Assembly: GCA_963790715.1 (NCBI GenBank) | Contig: CAWBPN010000018.1 | Coordinates: 744,001-808,000, forward strand | Direction of reading: 5' to 3' | Length of the DNA stretch: 64,000 bases | From: DCFW01 sp963790715 | GTDB lineage: Bacteria > Bacteroidota > Bacteroidia > Bacteroidales > Bacteroidaceae | Shown: positions 52,602-61,476 of the stretch, piece after piece | How positions within the stretch are numbered: the first letter of the stretch is position 1 | Layout: every line of letters starts with the position of its first letter | Notes under the pieces: model-generated | Told to the model about the DNA's origin: nothing | What the model saw: only the letters and a program-made list of their open reading frames with translations | Database searches by the model: none | Made by a program: the position numbers and the translations under genes

Positions 52602-54407
52602 ATGGAAGTAGCGGAATACTTAAAAAATATTGTTGATAATTTGCCTGAAACTCCTGGGTGCTATCAATACCTGAATGACGAAAAAAAAATCATTTATGTG
52701 GGAAAAGCCAAGAACCTAAAGAGAAGAGTTTCTTCATACTTCCATAAAGAAGACCAACCGATAAAGACTCGAATACTTGTAAAAAACATTCGTGATATAA
52801 GATATATTGTTGTTGACACGGATGAAGATGCTCTTCTTCTTGAGAACAACTTAATAAAAAAATATAAGCCTAGATATAACGTTCTGCTTAAAGACGACAA
52901 GACTTATCCTTCAATATGCATAACAAACGAATTCTTTCCGAGAATCTTTAAAACAAGAAAGATTATAAAAAACGGTTCAACATACTTCGGCCCTTATACG
53001 CATCTGGGTTCGATGTATTATGTGCTGGATATAATAAAAAAAATATACAATGTACGAAGTTGCAGACTACCGCTAACGCCTGATGCAATAAAGAAAAAGA
53101 AATTCAAGGTATGCCTGGAATATCATATTGGCAACTGTAAAGGTCCTTGCGTTGGTAATGTTAGCAACGAAGAGTATATAAAAGATATAGAAGAAATAAA
53201 ACAAATACTCAGAGGAAATACGCGCGAACTTGTTCAGACTTTACGCGAAGAAATGGAGAATTATGCTGAAAGATTGGAGTTTGAAAAGGCGGAAATAGTA
53301 AAAAGGCACTATCAATTGCTGGAATCTTATCGTTCAAAATCTCAAGTTGTAAGTAACTTGATAAATAATATTGATGTATTTTCAATAGAATCGGAAGAGA
53401 AGATGGCCTTTATCAATTACTTGCATATAAGTAACGGTAGCATTAATCAAGCATTTACGTTTGAATATAAGAAGAAATTGGACGAAACCGATGAAGACCT
53501 ACTAAGTTTGGGTATAGTTGAAATGAGAGAACGATATAAAAGCAATTCAAAAGAAATCATAGTTCCTTTTGATTTGGAAATGAATTTAAACGGAGTTACC
53601 TACACTATACCGAAGACCGGTGAAAAGAAACAGCTTCTGAAGTTGTCGGAAATGAACGTGAAACAGTATAAGTTAGACCGTTTGAAGCAAGCGGAAAAGC
53701 TGAATCCGGCACAAAAGACTATGCGATTACTAAAGGAAATTCAAACGGATTTGAAGTTGGAACATCCACCGGTAAGGATAGAATGTTTCGATAATTCAAA
53801 CATCTCCGGAACGGATGCCGTGGCCGGATGTGTGGTGTTTGTGGAAGGCAAACCTGCAAAAAAGGAATATAGAAAATATAATATTAAGACTGTTGAAGGT
53901 CCTGATGACTATGCATCAATGCAAGAAGTGGTAAGAAGAAGATACAGCAGGCTTAAAGAGGAAAACGGTACTATGCCTAATTTAATAATTACCGACGGTG
54001 GGAAAGGACAAATGGAAGTGGTAAGAGAGGTAGTCGAAGGTGAATTGCAGCTGAATATACCTATTGCCGGTTTGGCAAAGGATAACAGGCACCGTACGAA
54101 CGAACTTCTTTATGGTTTTCCACCGGTGGTTATCGGAATGAAACAAGAAAGCGCCCTATTCCACTTGCTTACAAGAATACAGGATGAAGTACACAGATTC
54201 GCAATTGCATTTCATAGAAACAAAAGAAGTAAACGGCAAATTGCTTCCATACTCGATGATATAAATGGTATTGGAGCAGCAACAAAAACAAAGTTACTGA
54301 ATGAATTCAAGAGTGTAAACGGAATAAAGTCTGCCAAGACGGAAGAAATAGAAAAGATTATAGGCAAAAGTAAAGCTAAAATAGTAATTGAAGGGCTAAA
54401 TAAATAG
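52602..54407 (+). CDS. uvrC: Excinuclease ABC subunit C
   Basis: 601 residues. The GIY-YIG nuclease domain is at the N-terminus (PGCYQYLNDEKKIIYVGKAK). A four-cysteine cluster follows (VRSCRLPLTP, FKVCLEYHIGNCKGPCVG). The UVR helix is AERLEFEKAEIVKRHYQLL. The RNase H-like domain has RIECFDNSNISGTDAVAG and LIITDGGKGQMEVV, and two helix-hairpin-helix motifs end the protein (INGIGAATKTKLLNEFKSVN). It makes the dual incisions in nucleotide excision repair. It heads a compact run uvrC-dtd-mazG-deoC. Its stop codon lies inside a 23-bp tandem repeat. Confidence 0.97.
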   Translation: MEVAEYLKNIVDNLPETPGCYQYLNDEKKIIYVGKAKNLKRRVSSYFHKEDQPIKTRILVKNIRDIRYIVVDTDEDALLLENNLIKKYKPRYNVLLKDDKTYPSICITNEFFPRIFKTRKIIKNGSTYFGPYTHLGSMYYVLDIIKKIYNVRSCRLPLTPDAIKKKKFKVCLEYHIGNCKGPCVGNVSNEEYIKDIEEIKQILRGNTRELVQTLREEMENYAERLEFEKAEIVKRHYQLLESYRSKSQVVSNLINNIDVFSIESEEKMAFINYLHISNGSINQAFTFEYKKKLDETDEDLLSLGIVEMRERYKSNSKEIIVPFDLEMNLNGVTYTIPKTGEKKQLLKLSEMNVKQYKLDRLKQAEKLNPAQKTMRLLKEIQTDLKLEHPPVRIECFDNSNISGTDAVAGCVVFVEGKPAKKEYRKYNIKTVEGPDDYASMQEVVRRRYSRLKEENGTMPNLIITDGGKGQMEVVREVVEGELQLNIPIAGLAKDNRHRTNELLYGFPPVVIGMKQESALFHLLTRIQDEVHRFAIAFHRNKRSKRQIASILDDINGIGAATKTKLLNEFKSVNGIKSAKTEEIEKIIGKSKAKIVIEGLNK

Positions 54408-54450
54408 TAATTATAGGGTTAAATAAATAGTAATTGAATGGTTGAAAAAT
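54383..54450 (+). repeat. Three tandem 23-bp repeats across the uvrC stop codon
   Basis: Units start at 54383, 54406 and 54429 and share AGTAATT, a GGG/TGG core and AAATAAAT. Only the first unit codes for the last residues of UvrC. The third ends with GTTGAAAAAT, whose GTTG forms the -33 box of dtd. Confidence 0.75.
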
Positions 54451-54472
54451 ATGAAATAATATATTACTTTTG
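54441..54472 (+). promoter_or_regulatory. Promoter of dtd, possibly giving leaderless mRNA
   Basis: GTTG (54441-54444), 20 bases, TACTTTTG (54465-54472). The ATG of dtd is at 54478, only 5 bases after the box, so transcription would begin at or next to the start codon. Confidence 0.65.
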
Positions 54473-54477
54473 CGGAT

Positions 54478-54930
54478 ATGAGAACTGTTATTCAAAGAGT
54501 AAAACATGCATCTGTAACCATTGATGCCAAAGTAAAATCATCAATTAATGACGGATTACTTGTACTTATTGGAGTGGAAGAAGCCGATAATGATGAAGAT
54601 ATTACATGGTTGAGCCATAAAATAGTGAACCTGAGAATATTTAATGACGAAAATTGTGTAATGAATAAATCGGTCATTGATACCAAAGGTGATATATTAA
54701 TTATCAGTCAATTCACATTGTTCGCATCTACAAAAAAGGGTAATCGCCCGTCATATATAAGGGCAGGAAAACATGAAATAACCGTTCCTTTGTACGAAAA
54801 GTTCGTAAAAGAAATAGAAAAAGAAATAGGGAAACCGGTTGGAACAGGTGAATTCGGAGCAGATATGAAGGTTGATTTACTGAACGATGGTCCTGTAACG
54901 ATAGTAATTGATACTAAAAACAAGGAATAA
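54478..54930 (+). CDS. dtd: D-aminoacyl-tRNA deacylase
   Basis: 150 residues, normal length. The DTD core shows ISQFTLFASTKKGNRPSY (with the SQ-TL motif) and the second motif region VGTGEFGADMKVDLLNDGPV, which carries the Gly-cisPro segment variant NDGPVT. The N-terminus reads MRTVIQRVKHASVTIDAKV. It removes D-amino acids from charged tRNA. Its own promoter lies between uvrC and the start codon. The following gene mazG begins 38 bases later. Confidence 0.95.
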   Translation: MRTVIQRVKHASVTIDAKVKSSINDGLLVLIGVEEADNDEDITWLSHKIVNLRIFNDENCVMNKSVIDTKGDILIISQFTLFASTKKGNRPSYIRAGKHEITVPLYEKFVKEIEKEIGKPVGTGEFGADMKVDLLNDGPVTIVIDTKNKE

Positions 54931-54968
54931 TGTTGATAGAATAGGTAGTGATATAAAAGCAATAAATA

Positions 54969-55301
54969 ATGACAATAGAAGAAGCACAAGACACTGTAGA
55001 TCAATGGATTAAGACTTATGGAGTAAGATACTTTAATGAACTTACAAACATGACTATTCTTACAGAAGAAGTTGGAGAATTAGCAAAGGTTATGGCAAGG
55101 AAATACGGAGAACAGTCGTTCAAAGAAGGCGAAAAAGACAATCTTGAAGACGAAATGGCCGACGTTTTTTGGGTATTAATTTGCCTGGCAAACCAAACTG
55201 GCGTAGACTTGACAAAGGCGCTTGAAAAGAACATCGAAAAGAAGACAAACAGAGATAAAAATAGACATATTAATAATCCAAAATTAAAAAATCATGACTG
55301 A
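54969..55301 (+). CDS. MazG-like nucleotide pyrophosphohydrolase
   Basis: 110 residues with a single MazG domain: the metal-binding EExxE is in TEEVGELAKVMARK, and the second pair ExxD is in LEDEMADVFWVLICLANQTG. Such small enzymes cut noncanonical or excess nucleoside triphosphates. The charged C-terminal tail (KKTNRDKNRHINNPKLKNHD) is weakly structured. It overlaps the following deoC by 8 bases, so the two are probably coupled in translation and both act in nucleotide metabolism. Confidence 0.92.
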   Translation: MTIEEAQDTVDQWIKTYGVRYFNELTNMTILTEEVGELAKVMARKYGEQSFKEGEKDNLEDEMADVFWVLICLANQTGVDLTKALEKNIEKKTNRDKNRHINNPKLKNHD

Positions 55302-56223
55302 AGTACATGAACATGATCACCACGATCATCAAGATCACGAAAAGAGTAAATATGATGAGGCTCTCAGCCTGTATCAAACAGATTATAACGATGAGGAAAT
55401 AAACACGGCTGTAAAGAATCTTCTTGCAAGTAAAATAGCTGAAAACAAAACAACTGCCGTAAAGAAATTCTTGTTAAGCTCCGTTGATTTGACATCTTTG
55501 CACACTGAAGATACCGATGAGAGTATACTGAAAATGACGGAAAAAGTGAACAATTTCGTTGAAGATTACGGTGAATTGGTCAACGTTGCCGGCATTTGTG
55601 TTTATCCGAGGTTCACAAAATTAGTACACGACTCAGTGGAAGCTGATGATGTGAATGTTGTGGTTGTATGTGGCGACTTCCCCCACTCTCAAACTTATAC
55701 GGAAGTAAAGGTTGCTGAAACGGCATTGTGCATTGCCGACGGTGCCGATGAAATAGATATTGTACTGCCTGTAGGCAAGTTTTTCAGCGGAGATTATGAA
55801 GGCACATGCGACGAAATTGAAGAGTTGAAAGAGACTTGCGGCGAGCATAAAATGAAAGTAATTCTTGAAACAGGTGCTTTAAAAACGGCAACTAACATTA
55901 AAAAGGCGTCTATACTTGCGATGTATTCCGGAACAGACTTCATAAAGACAAGTACAGGCAAACAAATGCCGGCTGCAACGCCTGAAGCATTTTATGTTAT
56001 GTGCAAGGCTATCAAAGAATACTTTGACAACACGGGCAGAAAGGTGGGAATAAAGGCTGCCGGAGGTATTAATACCGTAGATGAAGCCGTTGGTTACTAC
56101 ACGATAGCAAAAGAGTTACTGGGTAAAGAATGGCTTGACAGAAACTATTTCAGATTGGGAACAAGCAGATTAGCAAACCAACTGCTATCGGAGATAGTAG
56201 GAAAAGATGTAAAATACTTTTAA
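55294..56223 (+). CDS. deoC: Deoxyribose-phosphate aldolase with His-rich N-terminus
   Basis: 309 residues. The catalytic lysine is in TDFIKTSTGKQMP and the other active-site lysine in GIKAAGGINTVDEAV. The class I aldolase barrel begins near residue 26 (LYQTDYNDEEINTAV). Before it stand about 16 residues rich in His, Asp and Glu (HEHDHHDHQDHE), not usual in this family. There is no later in-frame ATG before residue 80, so the His tail is translated if this start is right. The enzyme splits deoxyribose 5-phosphate to acetaldehyde and glyceraldehyde 3-phosphate. It is convergent with the prenyl synthase gene. Confidence 0.95.
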   Translation: MTEVHEHDHHDHQDHEKSKYDEALSLYQTDYNDEEINTAVKNLLASKIAENKTTAVKKFLLSSVDLTSLHTEDTDESILKMTEKVNNFVEDYGELVNVAGICVYPRFTKLVHDSVEADDVNVVVVCGDFPHSQTYTEVKVAETALCIADGADEIDIVLPVGKFFSGDYEGTCDEIEELKETCGEHKMKVILETGALKTATNIKKASILAMYSGTDFIKTSTGKQMPAATPEAFYVMCKAIKEYFDNTGRKVGIKAAGGINTVDEAVGYYTIAKELLGKEWLDRNYFRLGTSRLANQLLSEIVGKDVKYF

Positions 56224-56239
56224 ATACTACAGTGTAGAT

Positions 56240-57232
56240 TTAGATATTACGGTCGACAACATAGTCGACATACTTGAAAAGAGAATCTTTATATACGCTG
56301 TCAGGAAAAGAATCGAGCATGTGTTTGGTTTGTTCGCTATATCTATTCATAACAGTAACGGCATAGTCGATACCACCTCGCTCCTTAGTAAATGCAATCA
56401 TACGATTAATTTGATCGGAGGTTGCATTTCCCTTTTTTATAACTTTTACCAATGCTTCTATTTCATCATTGCCAACGCCCTCCATTTGATAAGCATAAAT
56501 AGCCGGTAAAGTGAGCTTTCCTTCGAGCATATCATTGCCTGTAGGCTTGCCGAGACAGTTGCTATTATCATAATAATCGAATATATCATCACGGATTTGA
56601 AAGCACATACCTACGTTTTCACCAAATTTCTTCAGCAGTTCAATGTTGTCTTGCGACGAACCTATTGACATGGCCGCAATGGTTGTACACGCTGAAAATA
56701 AGGCAGCTGTCTTCCTTTTTATTACTTCATAATAAACATCTTCACTGACTTCTTCATTCTGCGAGCTGGATAATTGCAACAATTCGCCGGAAGATAAATC
56801 CTGTCCCAAAAAAGATATTGTATTGATTATATCGCGATTACCTGTTAAAGCGGCGTGATGCAGACTGTTAGCCAATATATAATCACCCGATAAAACAGCA
56901 ACTTTGTTATTGAATAATGCATTCACTGATGCTTGCCCGCGACGCTGAACACTGTCGTCTACAACATCATCGTGAACTAAACTTGCAGTGTGTAGCAACT
57001 CAAGAGATACGGCAGCATGTAAAGTGACATCACTTACCTCGCCTAACAACCTGGTTACAAGCATGATTATTATCGGGCGCATCATTTTGCCCTGCCGCTT
57101 ACGAATGTGTACAAGTACACTATGAAGCATAGGATTATCATCTGACATAGAATGATTAAAAAGACTTTTAAACCGTTCTAAGTCATCTACTATCGGAGAT
57201 TTTATTAGTGACAACCTATCCATACTATTCAT
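56240..57232 (-). CDS. Polyprenyl diphosphate synthase
   Basis: 330 residues. The first aspartate-rich motif is HDDVVDDSVQRRGQ and the second FQIRDDIFDYYDN; both are complete. The length and the small residues before the first motif (LLHTASLVHDD) favour a long-chain product, such as octaprenyl or a menaquinone side chain. It works in isoprenoid synthesis downstream of IspG. The start is ATG 57232 (MNSMDRLSLIKSP); ATG 57223 is a close alternative. Divergent from polA. Confidence 0.93.
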   Translation of the reverse strand: MNSMDRLSLIKSPIVDDLERFKSLFNHSMSDDNPMLHSVLVHIRKRQGKMMRPIIIMLVTRLLGEVSDVTLHAAVSLELLHTASLVHDDVVDDSVQRRGQASVNALFNNKVAVLSGDYILANSLHHAALTGNRDIINTISFLGQDLSSGELLQLSSSQNEEVSEDVYYEVIKRKTAALFSACTTIAAMSIGSSQDNIELLKKFGENVGMCFQIRDDIFDYYDNSNCLGKPTGNDMLEGKLTLPAIYAYQMEGVGNDEIEALVKVIKKGNATSDQINRMIAFTKERGGIDYAVTVMNRYSEQTKHMLDSFPDSVYKDSLFKYVDYVVDRNI

Positions 57233-57309
57233 TTAGGCCACAAAAGTAAGAATAAAACAAGAGAATCAGCATTTTTTTGTACTTTTACATACAAAATATA
57301 TATTAAATT

Positions 57310-60087
57310 ATGAAACAAACAGATAAATTATTCCTTTTGGATGCTTACGCACTGATATTTAGGGCATATTATGCACTGATAAGAACACCGAGAATAAACT
57401 CGAAAGGGATGAATACATCGGCTATTATGGGTTTCGTAAATACTTTGGAAGAAGTTCTTAACGAAGAAAATCCAACATACATAGGAATTGCGTTCGACCC
57501 GTCGGGACCGACATTCCGACACAAAGCGTATCCGCAATACAAGGCTCAACGCGAAGCTACGCCTGAAGTAATCAGGCAATCCGTTCCTATAATAAAAGAT
57601 ATAATAAAGGCATACAACATTCCGATTCTTGAGGTGAACGGTTTCGAAGCCGATGATGTCATTGGCACTCTGGCTACGAAAGCCGGGCAACAAGGTTTGG
57701 CGACATTCATGGTTACGCCCGACAAAGACTATGCGCAACTGGTAACCGATAATGTTGTTATGTGCCGCCCGCAAACCGGAAAGGGCTTTGATGTGCTTGA
57801 TACTGAAAGAGTAAAAGCAAAATACGGATTAACGGACACCAATCAGGTTATCGACTTGTTGGGACTTATGGGCGACACGGCGGACAACATACCGGGATGT
57901 CCTGGCGTTGGTGAAAAGACCGCACAGAAATTAATTTCGGAATTCGGGTCGGTTGAGGAACTATTGCAACACACCGATCAACTAAAAGGTGCTCTGAAGA
58001 AAAACGTTGAAGGAAATAAAGACAAGATTACTTTTTCAAAATATTTGGCAACAATAAGAAAAGATGTTCCCATTAAACTTGATTTGAATGAATTGAAACG
58101 TGAGCCGATTAATGAAAAAGAAATGACTAAACTTTTTGAAGATTTGGAATTTCGTACTTTGTTGGAAAGGGTTTTGAAAAAGAGTCCACAAAAAGTTGCA
58201 ACATCACAGCCTATTCAAGGCGATTTGTTCGGTGGATTTCAAGCCAATGTACAAGGAGAATTATTTGAGACGAATCTCAGCAATGCAGAAAGTGCCGATA
58301 AAAGATACAAACTCGTTGATAAAGAGAACGATATGAACAAATTATCGGTCGAATTACTTACAAATAGTTTTGTCAGTCTAGACACTGAAACAACGAGTAC
58401 GGATGCAATTAATGCCGAATTGGTAGGTTTAAGCTTTTCGGTTAAGGAAGACGAGGCATTTTACATCCCCATTCCGGCAGAAAAAGAAAAAGCGCAGAAA
58501 ATTGTTGAAATATTTCGACCGGTGTATGAAAATGAAAAAAGTTTAAAAATAGGTCAAAATATTAAATATGACATGCAGGTTCTCAAGAACTACAACATAA
58601 CTTTAAAAGGGAAAATCTTTGACACCATGATTGCCCATTATGTCCTTCAACCGGAAATGAGACACAACATGGATTACTTGGCCGAAAATTACCTGCACTA
58701 TCAAACAATACATATTGAGGAGTTGATTGGGGCGAAAGGAAAAAACCAGAAAAACATGCGCGATCTTAACCCGAAAGATGTTTACAAATATGCGGCTGAA
58801 GATGCAGACGTGACGCTAAAACTTTATCACGTCCTCGCAGAGGAACTAAAAAAGAATGATGCCGAACATGTATTCTATGACGTGGAAATGCCGCTTGTAC
58901 CAGTTCTTGCAAACATGGAACGAAACGGAGCAAGAATCGACACTGAGTCGCTAAAGCAGTCTGCCGTTGAATTCACAACACGCTTAAAGGAGATAGAAGC
59001 AAATATCTATGAGCTTGCCGGGACAGATTTCAACATTGCTTCACCAAAGCAGGTAGGCGAAATTTTATTCGACAGGCTTAAAGTGGTTGAAAAACCGAAA
59101 AAAACGAAGACCGGACAGTACGTCACTTCAGAGGAAATACTGCAAAACATTAACGGCAAACACCCTATTATCGGTAAAATCCTGGAATATCGCGGGCTAA
59201 AGAAGCTGATGAGTACGTATATCGACTCATTGCCGACTATGATTAACCCGAGAACAAACCGAATTCACACGTCGTTCAACCAAACGGTTACAGCCACAGG
59301 ACGACTGAGTTCGAGCAACCCTAACCTGCAAAACATACCCGTTCGCGACGAAGACGGAAAAGAAATACGCAAGGCTTTCATACCGGATGACGGTTGCCTG
59401 TTTTTCTCCGCCGACTATTCGCAAATAGAGTTGCGTATAATGGCTCACCTCAGCGAAGATGAAAACATGATTGCCGCCTTCAATAACGGTGAAGACGTAC
59501 ACGCCGCCACAGCTGCAAAAATATATCATATCGACTTAAAAGATGTCACGAAAGACATGCGCCGAAAAGCCAAGACAGCCAACTTCGGCATTATATACGG
59601 TATATCCCCATTCGGATTGGCCGAACGAATGGAAGTCAGCCGAACTGAAGCAAAAGAACTTATAGAACAATATTTCATAACCTATCCGAAGGTAAAAGCA
59701 TATATGGAAAAAAGCAAAGAAGTTGCCCGCAAGCAAGGCTATGTAGAAACGATAACACACCGCAAACGCTTTTTGCCGGACATCAATTCACGTAATGCCG
59801 TTGTGCGCGGATACGCCGAACGAAATGCCATAAATGCACCGATACAAGGCAGTGCGGCCGATATTATAAAAGTGGCAATGGCACGTATATACGAGCGCTT
59901 TATGTCAGAGGGAATACGTTCAAAGATGATTCTTCAGGTGCATGATGAACTGAACTTCAGCGTATATCCAGAGGAGAAGGAACGGGTTGAAGAGATAGTT
60001 ATTCATGAAATGGAAAGCGCTTATAGCATGAGAGTTCAGTTAAAAGCCGATTGCGGCTGGGGCAAGAACTGGTTAGAAGCACATTGA
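57310..60087 (+). CDS. polA: DNA polymerase I
   Basis: 925 residues. The 5'-3' exonuclease domain occupies roughly residues 1-290 (FLLDAYALIFRAYYALIRTP, GDTADNIPGCPGVGEKTAQK). The proofreading domain has its acids intact (SLDTETTSTDAINAE, KIGQNIKYDMQVL, YAAEDADVTLKLYHVL), so 3'-5' exonuclease is probably active. Polymerase motifs A, B and C are FSADYSQIELRIMAHLSE, KTANFGIIYGISPFGLAERM and LQVHDELNFSV. It is the repair and Okazaki-fragment polymerase. The stop is followed by the ychF promoter. Confidence 0.97.
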   Translation: MKQTDKLFLLDAYALIFRAYYALIRTPRINSKGMNTSAIMGFVNTLEEVLNEENPTYIGIAFDPSGPTFRHKAYPQYKAQREATPEVIRQSVPIIKDIIKAYNIPILEVNGFEADDVIGTLATKAGQQGLATFMVTPDKDYAQLVTDNVVMCRPQTGKGFDVLDTERVKAKYGLTDTNQVIDLLGLMGDTADNIPGCPGVGEKTAQKLISEFGSVEELLQHTDQLKGALKKNVEGNKDKITFSKYLATIRKDVPIKLDLNELKREPINEKEMTKLFEDLEFRTLLERVLKKSPQKVATSQPIQGDLFGGFQANVQGELFETNLSNAESADKRYKLVDKENDMNKLSVELLTNSFVSLDTETTSTDAINAELVGLSFSVKEDEAFYIPIPAEKEKAQKIVEIFRPVYENEKSLKIGQNIKYDMQVLKNYNITLKGKIFDTMIAHYVLQPEMRHNMDYLAENYLHYQTIHIEELIGAKGKNQKNMRDLNPKDVYKYAAEDADVTLKLYHVLAEELKKNDAEHVFYDVEMPLVPVLANMERNGARIDTESLKQSAVEFTTRLKEIEANIYELAGTDFNIASPKQVGEILFDRLKVVEKPKKTKTGQYVTSEEILQNINGKHPIIGKILEYRGLKKLMSTYIDSLPTMINPRTNRIHTSFNQTVTATGRLSSSNPNLQNIPVRDEDGKEIRKAFIPDDGCLFFSADYSQIELRIMAHLSEDENMIAAFNNGEDVHAATAAKIYHIDLKDVTKDMRRKAKTANFGIIYGISPFGLAERMEVSRTEAKELIEQYFITYPKVKAYMEKSKEVARKQGYVETITHRKRFLPDINSRNAVVRGYAERNAINAPIQGSAADIIKVAMARIYERFMSEGIRSKMILQVHDELNFSVYPEEKERVEEIVIHEMESAYSMRVQLKADCGWGKNWLEAH

Positions 60088-60098
60088 TAATTAATATA

Positions 60099-60130
60099 AT
60101 TGTTACACCCATAAAAAATAATTACCTTTG
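60099..60130 (+). promoter_or_regulatory. Promoter of ychF
   Basis: ATTG (60099-60102), 20 bases, TACCTTTG (60123-60130). The ATG is at 60194, giving a leader of about 55 bases. Confidence 0.65.
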
Positions 60131-60193
60131 CAGTTCGTACGAGGTCGCTCTCGTCGTAATAATATACTGATAATAAGAAAATAAAATATAATT

Positions 60194-61294
60194 ATGAGTT
60201 TACAATGCGGTATTGTGGGCTTACCGAACGTAGGTAAATCCACCTTGTTTAATTGCCTTTCAAGTGCCAAAGCACAGGCAGCCAACTTCCCTTTTTGCAC
60301 TATAGAGCCGAACGTAGGAGTCATCAATGTGCCCGACGAACGATTGAATAAATTAGCTGAAATAGTTCACCCGGGGCGCATAGTTCCCGCAACTGTGGAG
60401 ATTGTCGACATTGCCGGACTTGTCAAAGGTGCAAGCAAGGGCGAAGGATTGGGCAACAAATTCCTGGGAAATATTCGTGAAACCGACGCAATTATTCATG
60501 TTCTCCGTTGCTTTGAAGACGACAATGTTGTGCATGTCGACGGTAAAATCGACCCGGTACACGACAAGGAAGTTATCGACACCGAACTGCAATTAAAGGA
60601 TTTGGAAACTGTCGAAAGCCGCATTTCACGTACTCTGAAGCAGGCTCAAGCCGGCGACAAAGAGTCAAAAGAGACGTACGAAGTGCTGAAAGCATACAAA
60701 GATGCGTTAGACCAAGGCAAGTCAGCACGTACGGTCACATTTGAATCTAAAGACGAACAACGCATTGCCCACGACTTGTTTTTGCTTACTGCAAAGCCTA
60801 TTCTGTATGTTTGCAATGTTGACGAAGCAAGTGCAGTAAAGGGCAACAAGTATGTAGACCAAGTACGCGAAGCTATCAAGAACGAGAATGCACAACTATT
60901 GGTTATTGCAGCCAAAACGGAATCCGATATAGCAGAACTGGAAACATATGAAGACCGTCAAATGTTCTTGCAGGAGATAGGATTGGAAGAATCCGGCGTT
61001 AATCGTTTGATAAAAACCGCTTTCCGTCTGCTTAACTTGGAAACATATTTCACCGCCGGTGAGATGGAAGTAAAAGCCTGGACTTACAAAAAGGGAAGTA
61101 AGGCTCCCCAATGTGCAGGTATTATTCACACCGATTTTGAAAAAGGCTTCATACGTGCCGAAGTAATTAAATATGAAGATTATCTCAAATATGGTTCCGA
61201 AGCAGCCGTTCGCGATGCCGGCAAAATGGGAATCGAAGGCAAAGATTATGTTGTGCAGGACGGTGATATAATGCACTTCCGATTCAACGTATAA
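60194..61294 (+). CDS. ychF: Redox-regulated ribosome-associated ATPase YchF
   Basis: 366 residues, usual length. The P-loop is GIVGLPNVGKSTLFNCLSSA, the Walker B region VEIVDIAGLVKGASKGEGLG and the base-specificity motif VCNVDEA (NVDE in place of NKxD, as in YchF/OLA1, which prefer ATP). A TGS domain closes the protein (AWTYKKGSKAPQCAGIIHTD). It binds ribosomes and is involved in stress responses. Monocistronic, with its own promoter and terminator. Confidence 0.97.
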   Translation: MSLQCGIVGLPNVGKSTLFNCLSSAKAQAANFPFCTIEPNVGVINVPDERLNKLAEIVHPGRIVPATVEIVDIAGLVKGASKGEGLGNKFLGNIRETDAIIHVLRCFEDDNVVHVDGKIDPVHDKEVIDTELQLKDLETVESRISRTLKQAQAGDKESKETYEVLKAYKDALDQGKSARTVTFESKDEQRIAHDLFLLTAKPILYVCNVDEASAVKGNKYVDQVREAIKNENAQLLVIAAKTESDIAELETYEDRQMFLQEIGLEESGVNRLIKTAFRLLNLETYFTAGEMEVKAWTYKKGSKAPQCAGIIHTDFEKGFIRAEVIKYEDYLKYGSEAAVRDAGKMGIEGKDYVVQDGDIMHFRFNV

Positions 61295-61319
61295 ACCACT
61301 TAATCAAGAAATATAAAAG

Positions 61320-61350
61320 AGTCCGAACGTGTTCGGGCTTTTTTTATTTT
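61320..61350 (+). terminator. Intrinsic terminator after ychF
   Basis: AGTCCGAAC pairs with GTTCGGGCT (one G-U pair), followed by TTTTTTTATTTT. Confidence 0.85.
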
Positions 61351-61476
61351 ACCGAATTTATTTCATATTTCACCGATATTTTATGCGACGTTCACCGAAT
61401 TAGTATTGTCACAAACATAATTAGCAAATAATTTTGTGGCAGAATAAGAACATAAAACGTATAAAATATTTATAAT

